64,000 nt of DNA from Mauremys mutica. Its lineage: Eukaryota > Chordata > Testudines > Geoemydidae. The position numbers and the translations under genes are program-made. Of the stretch, positions 41,795 to 50,924 are shown in pieces. A model generated the notes under the pieces. It had not been told where the DNA came from and did no database searches. It worked only from the letters and a program-made list of their open reading frames with translations. Positions within the stretch are counted from its first letter, which is position 1. Every line of letters starts with the position of its first letter. The stretch spans positions 62,205,321 to 62,269,320 of the forward strand of contig NC_059075.1 in the NCBI RefSeq assembly GCF_020497125.1, read 5' to 3'.

Positions 41795-42767
41795 CTGTAG
41801 TTACTCTTCACTGTTAAGCTGTTGGAAGTGAAGGGCCTGCAGACTGTAAAGATATTTATATTTTTGTACACAATTTTTGTTTTCTTAGTTTCCTTGAAGA
41901 ATGAAATTTTCAGTCTAGAAGAGACGATTTGGTAATGAGTTTATAAATGATTTTTTTTCCTATCTAGTTTGTAAATAATAGGAATTATGGTGGACTTCAG
42001 GGGCTTCTTAGGTGCTCCTCAAAAGTGAAAATCACTGCTGTGAAAATTGTGTAGAATCTGGGAAACGGCGCATTTTGCCTTTCCTGCATAATTGTATTTA
42101 GGAATGTAATCCCTGCTCTTAATGCCTCAGCAGCAGCAATTGGGATTCCACGTGCCCCCAGTGCTCGCGCCCCTGCCCCCCCCCCATGATGCACTATTGC
42201 AGGAGCTTTCATCTCTCCCAGCGCCAGGGCTGTGTCTGTGTGTCTGACATTCACATGCATGTGCTGTAAGTGATGTTCTTCCACTCTTCAGAAGCAGTGG
42301 CAAACTACATTTAGTGCAGAAGTATGCCCTATACAGTAAGCTGCAGCTTCTGGACCTGTGTCTAGAATGGCTGTGTCACTGGGTATGTATATCTTGTGTT
42401 GTTTCCTTTTCTTTGTTACAATTTTCTATTGGGCTGCAAAGCAAAGAGAGCGGTCTTAAGCTGGGTATGCATAAGGTTGCTCCAGACTCTGTGTAATGGA
42501 AGTGTCTTCACCTTGGGATTCTACATGGCATGTTTGAAAACAGTTGGACAGGTGTGTATCATTTCTACTGCCTTTGCATATTTTACAATTTAACCTCAGT
42601 TTGTGTCAAAAATGCTAATCTCCTTCCTGCACTAAAGGGTTGAAGAAGAGGGTATGGGTTAGTATGAGAGTCATGCAAAGCCTTATAGATATCATTCAAT
42701 GCCTTAGAAAAGGGAACTAGCCTATAAATACATGTTTACACCTACTCCTTAGACATTAGAGGCTAGA

Positions 42768-42855
42768 TCCGAACCTCATTTACACCAGTATTAATCTGGA
42801 GTAACTATATTGATCTCAGTTGAGTTACACCAGATTTACACTGATGTACCTGAGA
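42768..42855. repeat. Ancient amniote repeat (GGAGTAAC / GTTACACCAG type)
   Basis: CATTTACACCAGTATTAATC, TGGAGTAACTATATTGATCT and GAGTTACACCAGATTTACAC form a partly palindromic block that I know as a common old amniote repeat. Family not assigned. Similar old fragments (CATTGACTTCAATGGCCTTT at 30782; CCTTTGAGAATCTGGCCC at 34327) occur in MGA introns. Confidence 0.45.
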
Positions 42856-43875
42856 ATTTGGCCTTGGGTATTTTAAATTGGCTGCAGTTGCTTATCATTC
42901 TGCCCAAGACAATTTGATTTGCCATTAAATTCAACTCCTTGCTGTGTGAAACAGCCATCAGCATTGCACTGATGGTGCCACACACAAAAAAACCACTAAA
43001 TTTCCTCTCTGTCCCCTATCGCTTCTTGATCCAAAATGGCTGCTGTTCACTTAAGTGTTAAAATTAAGTGTGCATTAATCCATGTCTGTACATTAAGAAA
43101 AATATGCCTTTCACATTTCATAGGGCACAGATAGCATTAAAGTCACTCAAACACTCTTTTAAAATAACCCTTCCTGCCTTGAGGGGCAAGGTGATGGAAA
43201 ATGCCTAGCTATATATTTACTGTTTGGCAGTGAGCAATCAGGAATTCCTGCTGTAACAAAAGCATATTGTTGAGATAAAAGCTGACCTGCCTGATGCCAG
43301 AAAACTATCAGTAAGTCAGCCAAGAACAGACCCCAAAGTCAAAAGAACCAATAGGGGCACAGCCAAGAAAGGTGTTTGGCAGGTTCTGCCTAGCAACAAA
43401 GCCCCTTTGAAAAGCTCATTAGCCTTTGCTTTTCCTAACCCTCACGTCATCTTTGCATTTCACTATCATTTTAAATGTCAAATCCCCTCTCACCCACAGC
43501 CCCAAAATCAATTGGTTTGGAAAAAACCTTTTGGAAATTATGCCCACTATTTTTAAGAGGCAGTAATGCAAGAATGTGTTACTTTTGTAGCGAGTGGGTT
43601 TTGGAATCAGGAGAACAATAGAAACCCCTGCAAGGAGCACGTTCTCACTAGACCAAGAGTCCTGGAAATTTTGTTTGTTTTTTTAGACAGGTCTGTAAAT
43701 AGACAAAATGTTTTTAAGAATATAATGCAATGTCAGATTTAGCTTTTTTCCTTTTATATATTAAAAATATATCTTTCCCTCTTTTCAGCTTTTGAAAAAT
43801 TGATATTTTTGTAGAAATCTAACAGTACAGGACTGTTCAATGACTGTATGTGAGAGAGAGGAAGTGTAAAACTAA

Positions 43876-43881
43876 AATAAA
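43876..43881 (+). terminator. Candidate distal poly(A) signal of MGA
   Basis: AATAAA in ACTAAAATAAACCAATC, 3.3 kb after the stop, followed by CA-containing sequence and a T-rich stretch. A 3' UTR of about 3 kb would be plausible for MGA. Confidence 0.45.
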
Positions 43882-44054
43882 CCAATCAAGTTCAACCAGG
43901 AACTGGCTTTGGAAGCTTTTATTATTGGGAGGGAGGGAGGGAAGGAGAATGGGATGAATAATAAAGTATTAATTGTCTTGGTGGTGGCAGGTGAAATTGC
44001 ACAATCAAGCAGAACTAGAAATATTTAGTCTTTCTAAATATAGTTTGCACTCTG

Positions 44055-44165
44055 TATTTATTTTATATGTATTGCGCTAACGCCTGAGAGCACCAGTCAT
44101 GGATCAGGTGCTGTACAAACACAGAACAAAAAGATAGTCCCTCTCCCAAAGAGCTTAATTTTAAT
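44055..44165 (-). repeat. Ancient amniote interspersed repeat tail (L2/CORE-SINE-like)
   Basis: Minus strand: AAGCTCTTTGGGAGAGGGAC, TGTTCTGTGTTTGTACAGCA, CTGATCCATGACTGG. The same tail appears in plus orientation at 55765-55912. Confidence 0.5.
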
Positions 44166-47100
44166 CTCTCTGCTTCTCCAATAAATCAAAAACAAATATC
44201 AGCTTCTCATATAAAAGAGAGGAGTGTTTTTTTGTTAGTGGGGAGTCTTCAAGATTTGATCAGACAGTTTCCAAGGAGGCTTTGCTTCTCTACTGTTGTG
44301 TTTTACTGCAGTGGCACAGTTACTGACGTACACATTTGAGCATTTTTTTCCAACTGCATCAAAAACAATTTAAAAACAAATGGTTTGGGGTGAGAGATTG
44401 TGAGACTAGAGCAAGAATATAAGCAGGCGGAACGCTGATGCTCTTTTTTAGGGTCTATTTTCCGTTGTTTTGACTGTTTTGTCTTGCTGGCATGGATAGA
44501 TGCATTAATGGCCGGCTTCTCCATTGCTGCACCAAAACCATCGGCAATAATTGTCCTCAGCGAGGAGTGCCTACATTTTATGGCATTTAAGTGCAGCAAA
44601 AGCAGCTTTTCAGAAGCCCAAAGACTACTACATTTATATATGCAAGTTAAAAACACACACTACTTATCAAACACAAGAAAATGAATAAACTGGAAAGATG
44701 TACTGTATCTTATTTTTTCTCTTTCTCTGTCTTATCAATTTTTACCATTACTGCATTTTATCTCAGTGCTCTTTTCTGTCTCATCTGTTGTTTACTTGCT
44801 TTTGTTTTCTCTCCTTTCCCGTTCTTATGCTCCTTTCTCACCTCAGCCCCAAGTTCAACACTTCTTTTCCTTGCAATTTACTTGCACTCTTGCAGTGTGC
44901 TGGAGTCTGTCTGCTGGTTCATTTTGTCTGTTCGTAACCCTGTGGCTTTCCATATTTACTTCCAGGCCTGAGCATCCTACAGATGAGGGCATTTTAAGTC
45001 ACTTCGTACCACTCTTGTACAGACTGCAGAACCATCATGTCTAAATGAGGCTACATTTGGCTGTGCTAACTCTGCCATTCTAATGGGCTGTACTGCGGTG
45101 TCTTTAGGGCTCAGAGAGGAACCCTTTTGGAGCAACAGCAGTATAGAGAAAACTCCAGATTCTTGCTTTCAGGTTCGTCCAGGACCAGCATAGATTGAAG
45201 ATTGTATTTAAGGGATCCGTGGCAGGTGGCCCTTGTTAAACTAAGGCTATATATGCTGCTGCCATCTTTTTGGGTGGGAGTGAAGAAGTCCAGAGAGCAG
45301 CTTCCAAGCCCTATCTAACAAACTTCATGTTTTTATCCCTGGCTAGTCTCATGGAAGCAGGGAAACTGGTGTTTCTTATTCAGGGTCAATTTATGATGTG
45401 TGCTCTCAGCCCAGAAGGGTTTTTCCTTGAGACCCAAAGAGCCCATAAAACCCCATCACAGACTCCAGCAAGAAATACTAATTTAATATTAAGTACGACA
45501 GCTCACATCTTTGCCAAAGGTTGACACTGGAAGGGATTTGAATGTCCCCAGTCATTTTAATAAGGCTGTGACCATGTAAATGCAAAAACTATGGAGTAGT
45601 TCTGGATGAAAAGAAAAAAACAACCCCAGTTTGACTGTGGAGTAGGATGAAAATAAATTATTCAGCAATCCACTAGAATTCATTATTTGTTACTCAGAAG
45701 TTAGCTTCACAATTTTCACTTAATTGGAGGAAGTAAGTTTCTAGGCCTAAGAAGTCCCATGGAGCTACAGTCCCAAACCATGGGAAGATCAGTCTTCATG
45801 CTCTATATTATTATTTACTAGAACTGGTTGCAAAACATGTTTTTCTTTGCAAAGAAAAATTCTTTGAATTGTTTGGGTTTTCTTAGGAAAAAGAATTTTT
45901 TTTAAATGGACGTGCTTTTTTTTTCCCTTGCAAAACTTTCTGCTGTGTTGACAAAGCTCTTTTCTGTCAAAAAGCATTGTCATGGCAAACTTCCCATCCT
46001 GTTCACTTCTATGCCAATGCTCAGGGCTTGACCTTTCAATTGCTGGATTGGCAGTAGGCAGCATTCCTGCAATGAGCTGTTCTACTCAGGATCCTACCTC
46101 TAGCACTTCCTTCTGCAGTCTTCCCTTTAGTTAAAGCAAAGCTATAGTGCTGTGAAAGTATAATCATCATCCCTCTCCCCAACACTGACTGACACACATC
46201 TCCCATGGACCAAGAGCAGTTCCCCATTAGGACTTTGGGCATCTGTCCTGTGACACTTGCTTAGAACCCTTTTTCAAAAGAATCCAGTTCTGGGCAGAAG
46301 AGGAACCGGTCAGAAAACTCCCCAGGGCTAACAAGGTTTAACGTTTTCCCTGGGAGGAGCAGGGCTCAGTGGCTATTGCTGATCCCAAGGAACTGCTGGG
46401 AATGGCAAACTCAGCGCTGTGGATCCTGGCATGTTTGCATGGAATGCCGACGGCTCTGATCTAGACTGGTTGACAGCATGGCTTGCTCATGAGCTGTGCT
46501 ACCATTGGTGGCCCAGCCTTCTCTGTATCCCCATGTAGCAGAATGCTCTAAGCAGCATTAATTTCTGGTGGATTTCCATGACAAAGCTGCCAGCTTGGTG
46601 GGGAATAGTGTCTAATAACACTTAACACCTCTGTAGCGTTTTTTGTTCTATGCCAAGACTTATCCTAGGGTGCCTGCTCCTCCGTTCCATCTCCCAAGAT
46701 CATATGGAGTCCAGTCAAGGGCTTCGTGCACAGGGTTTTTGCTTGCTCAGGAATGTGGGGTGAGGAGAATGTCAGCGCCACTTCTACACTTACTGGCTAC
46801 ATCTGACTGGAACTCATGCTCCTTAATCCAAAGAGTAGATGCCATTACCACCAAGGCATTAGGTCAATTAAAAACTACAAGAACTCTTCGAGAGCCTATG
46901 GCACTCACAGCTAATGATATAACTCAAATTCCCACTGCCTGTTGTAGCATTTCTTTATTTCCGTTGCTTAGCATTGCTGCTGCCTAGCTAGTTCTTTATT
47001 CAGCTGGTTCAGCTTTCTCCTGTCTAATCAGTCTGCTCCCCCTGCCACTTATCTTCAGCAATGCCACGGTCCATTTTTCCCCACATTAGGCTGACAAGCA

Positions 47101-47224
47101 ACTATCATATCATGAACTTTAGTTTGTGACTGCAAGGTCAACCCAGCAAGTGGCATGAATTTTCACTCAAAACAAAAACACAGTAACAGTCACAATGAAA
47201 AGAAGCTTAGCTTAGGGTAAAGGT
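44166..47224. other. Intergenic sequence, nothing recognised
   Basis: AT-rich, with short ORFs in several frames and no protein similarity. CT-rich stretch at 44700-44840. No repeat boundaries seen. Confidence 0.45.
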
Positions 47225-47410
47225 GCCTAATCCTTTAGGAGGCAGGAAGCCTGGGTTGTATTCCCAGCTCTGCCACTGGCCTGCTGGGAGACCTTGGGTG
47301 AGCAATTTTACATCCCAGTGCCTCAGTTACCACATCTGTAAAATGGAGCTATTGATACTCTTGAGTTCTATGAATGAAAAGCACTATATAAAAGCTAGAT
47401 ATTACTATAT
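47225..47410 (+). mobile_element. MIR-type SINE
   Basis: AGCCTGGGTTGTATTCCCAG, CTCTGCCACTGGCCTGCTGG, GAGACCTTGGGTGAGCAA, TGCCTCAGTTACCACATCTG and TAAAATGGAGCTATTGATAC follow the MIR core in order. An old amniote SINE in the intergenic region. Confidence 0.85.
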
Positions 47411-48004
47411 TATTAAACTTTGCCTAATTAAATCCTATATTAGCAGCTAGCTTTCCATCTGGGATGTATGTGTTCTGCATAAAATGGAGCAGAAAGCTGC
47501 TGCTCTCGTCTTCGATCCAGAGATGCAGTCCAAAGAGATTACTGGTTCCAATATGCATCCATCTCTCTTCATGGGAGCAGAAGGATGCCCCTGATTTGAG
47601 ATGATGCATCGTCACATGCTGGAAGTTTAGTGTCTGCAGGAGAAATCTTTATGGAAGTTGAGGGTGGCTGTGAACTGCCTAGTAAAACTCCATGGCCGGC
47701 ACTTTGACAACTGGACTTTAGGAGACTACTTGCAGTATCTATACTACGTATGGAGAAAAAGACTATAATAGCCAGATGTTACTATGTCTGTAAAGGGAAG
47801 GAGGAGGGGCCATGGCAACATTTTTAAAGTATTTTTGTATCGGAATAGTGGCATCAAGAACTTTCTCTTTGGAATATTTTGAGAACAAGCTACTGGCTTC
47901 CAACAAGTCAGCGTAGTTCCTCCACCCTTGAGCCTCTTTTAGGTGCTCCCTATTTAACACAGTTGTCCCTGAGTCCTGCTCTGGGGCTTGGCTGACACAT
48001 TGGG

Positions 48005-48186
48005 TTCTTCTTCGAGTGATTGCTCCTATCCATTCCATGTAGGTGTGCGCGCCGTGCGTGCACGGCTCTTCGGAACATTTTTAGCCTAGCAACTCTGGCG
48101 GGCCGGCTGGCGCCCCCTGGAGTGGCGCCGCCACGGCGGCGGATATATACCCCAGCCGGCCCGTCCGCTCCTCAGTTCCTTCTTTC
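48005..48186 (+). repeat. Left inverted terminal repeat of the young DIRS
   Basis: Runs from TTCTTCTTCGAGTGATTGCT to TCCTCAGTTCCTTCTTTCC. Its core from about 48014 is complementary to 54051-54225, differing by a few transitions at CpG sites. The outer few bases match the internal region at 53941-53952. Confidence 0.92.
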
Positions 48187-48187
48187 C
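48141..48187 (+). promoter_or_regulatory. TATA box and CTCCTCAGTTCCTTC motif in the left repeat
   Basis: GGATATATACC (48141-48151) is followed about 25 bp later by CTCCTCAGTTCCTTCTTTCC. The second motif recurs at the same place in the other two DIRS copies, so it may be an initiator or early leader element. Promoter role is inferred. Confidence 0.55.
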
Positions 48188-48373
48188 GCCCGTGATGGCT
48201 AGTAGGAACAGTGGAGTGATCTGCTTTCCTCCACAGCCTTAGCGTTCTCCGATCGTTAGTGTATATAGTTATCATAGTTGTTAAGTTTTGTTAATAGTTC
48301 TATAGTTAGTGTTTACGATAGTCATTAGGGAATTAGAGGGGTTAGCCCTCTTCTTCCGCCCCGGTGCGGGCTT

Positions 48374-50923
48374 ATGCCCGAACCGGCGGGTTTCAAGCCC
48401 TGCGCGGCTTGCCAGCGGTCTATGCCGGTGAGTGACCCGCACGACTCCTGCCTCCGCTGTCTTGGTGAGTCGCACCGGTCGGACAAGTGCCCCATTTGCG
48501 TCGCTTTCAGGCCTCGCACGAGGAAGGAACGGGACTCAAGGTTGAAACAACTCCTCATGGAGTCGGCCCTCCAACCTCCGGCACCAGCACCGGCGGCGCC
48601 AAAGACTGCCTCAGCTAGCAGCGCGCCGACCGCACCCAGCCGCCCCGGTGCCGATGAGGCATCTCGGCACCCGGCACCGAAGACCCGGCACCGCTCCATC
48701 TCCCCGGGAAAGAAGCGCAAAGTGCCGAAGACGGTCTCGGACAAGCACAAGAGACCGTTAGCCCAGCCGCCTCCGACTGTAACGGTGCGGGCTGAGGCTG
48801 TGCACAAAACGTGCACCGTGCTGTCGACTCCGGCGCCGCAAGGCCCGTCGAGTCCGGCACCGCCCAGCTCCCCGGTACCTACCGAGGAGGAGCTGAGGCT
48901 GCCGTCCACGCCCGAGGCGTTCGCGACGGCGAGACATTTGATTGACCTTACCGCTGATGCAAGCGCTCAGCTGCCGTTGCCACCGGTGCGGACTCTCAAA
49001 TCTATTGGGAAGCCACTTATCATGCGCCCCCCGTCCCCGGGCGTCCGAGCTGATCGCAGCACCGCCGCCAGATCTCGATCCCGATCTCGCTCACGGCACC
49101 GCTCTCCACCGCACCGGGCAAGACGATCCACGTCAAGACGACGCTCCCCGTCTCCTCGCCGGTCGCAGTCCCGGTACCGCTCCCAGTCGCGGTACCGGTC
49201 GCACTCCCGGCGACGTTCCAAGTCCCGGTCGCCGAGTCGCCGGCACCGTACCAGGTCCGGCTCCAGGCACCGCGAGAGGCGTCGAGAGTCACGTAGTCGC
49301 TCCAGGCGCCGCCGCACGCGGTCCAGATCCGCATCCCGGCACCGTCGGTCGAGCTCCCGGCACCGTCGGTCGCGCTCCCGACGCCGCAGGTCGAGCTCCC
49401 GGGGCCGCCGGTCGAGCTCCCGGGGCCGAAGGTCGAGCTCCCGGCACCGCCGGTCGAGCTCCCAGCACTGCGCCACGCGCAGGTCCCGTTCGCCGGCTAT
49501 ACCACGTGACGACCGGCACCGTCCGTCGGCACCGCGGGGGCACTTTACTCCGGCACCGGACGTCCGCCCGGCCACCGCTTCGGCTCCCCCCTGGCCATCA
49601 AGAGAGCCCTCAGTCGCTTCCCCTGGGGGCAGCGCAATTGACTTCCGGGCGGGGTCCCTCCCACCAGAACATGGACCTCAGCAATGGGGATTTTGGGTGC
49701 CTTGGGCCGAACATGAACAGGGGCCTCCCCTTCCGCCGCGACAGCCAGGCTCGGTGCGGTCGGTACCGGTAGCCACTGTCAGCAGGCCACCTCCGTCCCC
49801 CACTCCACAGGCTGCCGCTCACGGCACGCACTTAGAGCATGAAACGCGGGCACCTGTTCCCGCAGACACGGAGCAGGCACCGGAAGAAGTGCTACCGGGT
49901 CCTTCCTCATCCTCCTCCCCCGATGAGGCGGTGGCAGGGGCGTCACCGTCGGAAACTCCGCCGATCGACCTCAAGGCTCACCAGGACCTTCTCAGAAGGG
50001 TAGCTAAGGCCATCAACCTACCCGTGGAAGAAGTCCAGGAGGTCGATGACCCCATCACGGACGTGGTGGGAGCGGAGGCCCCCGTGAGGGTAGCGCTCCC
50101 CTTCATTCGGACAATACAAAAGAACAATGCCGCTATCTGGCAGTCGCCCTCCTCCGTCCCGCCTACAGCGCGCGGAGTTGAGAGGAAGTACTCCGTCCCC
50201 CCGAGGGGGTACGAATACCTTTACGTTCACCCGGCTCCGGACTCTCTAGTTGTCCAATCTGTCAATGACCGGGAGCGACACGGACAGCCCGCCGCTGCGC
50301 CAAAGTCGAAGGAGTCCAAGCGCATGGACTTGTTAGGCCGAAAAATTTACTCAGCGGGCGGCCTCCAACTCCGCATCGCCAACCAAATGGCCCTGCTCTC
50401 AAGATATACATTCAACATCTTGGGCTGCCTAGGGAAATTTGCAGAGCTCACCCCGCAGGATTCCCGCCGAGAATTCTCGGCACTGCTGGAGGAAGGAAAG
50501 CTGGCTTCCCGAACCTTGATTAAGGCAGCGGTAGACGCAGCGGACTCGGGGGCCAGGACCATAGCATCAGGGGTAACCATGCGACGCATTGCATGGCTTC
50601 AGTCCTCTACTCTGCCGCCGGAGGTCCAATACACACTCCAGGACCTTCCTTTTGAGATGCAGGGTCTATTCTCAGAAAAAACTGATACCCGCATTCAGAC
50701 CCTAAAGGACGGGAGAGTGGCGATCCGCACATTAGGAATGCACACGCCGGCCACCCAAAGGCGTTCCTTCCGGCATCAACCTTATCGGCCCTATCAACAC
50801 AACAGACCTCGCCCGCCTAACAATCGACGCTCAGCCCCCTTCCGCCGCAGACCATCGGGCGGGCGGCGTAACCAAGCCCAGGGATCGTCCAAGGCCCCTC
50901 AAGGCCCAAAGACGGCCTTTTGA
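48374..50923 (+). CDS. DIRS ORF1, gag-like with Cys/His N-terminus and SR-rich region
   Basis: 849 residues. The N-terminus has a zinc-ligand pattern: C10, C13, C26, C29, H34, C39 and C42 (CAACQ, CLRCLGESH, CPIC). Residues about 225-370 are an Arg-Ser repeat region like that of splicing factors. A Pro-rich part follows, then a conserved helical block (about 515-770; DLLRRVAKAINLPVEEVQEV, LASRTLIKAAVDAADSGART) and a basic Arg/Pro/Gln-rich tail that could bind RNA. ATG 48374 is the first in frame after a 190-nt leader. DIRS ORF1 is treated as the gag equivalent; exact role unproven. No stops. The next ORF overlaps its end in the +1 frame. Confidence 0.85.
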   Translation: MPEPAGFKPCAACQRSMPVSDPHDSCLRCLGESHRSDKCPICVAFRPRTRKERDSRLKQLLMESALQPPAPAPAAPKTASASSAPTAPSRPGADEASRHPAPKTRHRSISPGKKRKVPKTVSDKHKRPLAQPPPTVTVRAEAVHKTCTVLSTPAPQGPSSPAPPSSPVPTEEELRLPSTPEAFATARHLIDLTADASAQLPLPPVRTLKSIGKPLIMRPPSPGVRADRSTAARSRSRSRSRHRSPPHRARRSTSRRRSPSPRRSQSRYRSQSRYRSHSRRRSKSRSPSRRHRTRSGSRHRERRRESRSRSRRRRTRSRSASRHRRSSSRHRRSRSRRRRSSSRGRRSSSRGRRSSSRHRRSSSQHCATRRSRSPAIPRDDRHRPSAPRGHFTPAPDVRPATASAPPWPSREPSVASPGGSAIDFRAGSLPPEHGPQQWGFWVPWAEHEQGPPLPPRQPGSVRSVPVATVSRPPPSPTPQAAAHGTHLEHETRAPVPADTEQAPEEVLPGPSSSSSPDEAVAGASPSETPPIDLKAHQDLLRRVAKAINLPVEEVQEVDDPITDVVGAEAPVRVALPFIRTIQKNNAAIWQSPSSVPPTARGVERKYSVPPRGYEYLYVHPAPDSLVVQSVNDRERHGQPAAAPKSKESKRMDLLGRKIYSAGGLQLRIANQMALLSRYTFNILGCLGKFAELTPQDSRREFSALLEEGKLASRTLIKAAVDAADSGARTIASGVTMRRIAWLQSSTLPPEVQYTLQDLPFEMQGLFSEKTDTRIQTLKDGRVAIRTLGMHTPATQRRSFRHQPYRPYQHNRPRPPNNRRSAPFRRRPSGGRRNQAQGSSKAPQGPKTAF
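49340..49472 (+). repeat. 21-bp coding tandem repeats in ORF1
   Basis: Six or so units of the type CGGTCGAGCTCCCGGCACCG, each 21 bp, encode RSSSRGR/RSSSRHR heptapeptides in the SR-rich region. Unit number is likely variable between copies. Confidence 0.8.
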
Positions 50924-50924
50924 T

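Larger units (their letters stand above)
40538..43905 (+). other. MGA: MGA 3' untranslated region (extent inferred)
   Basis: After the stop codon the sequence is AT-rich and non-coding. It contains a GT microsatellite at 41584-41610 and two AATAAA hexamers, at 41789-41794 and 43876-43881. I place the end shortly after the second signal, but a shorter UTR ending near 41815 is equally possible. From 42770 on, ancient repeat sequence appears. Confidence 0.5.

Noticed and set aside
48967..49575. 202-residue minus-strand ORF of Arg/Asp/Leu repeats
   Set aside because: Antisense shadow of the SR-rich repeat; composition explained by the repeat units.
48942..49772. 276-residue ORF overlapping DIRS ORF1 on the same strand
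   Set aside because: It is the alternative reading of the Arg/Ser-coding 21-bp repeats, with low-complexity Gly/Ala/Pro/Arg product and no known motif.
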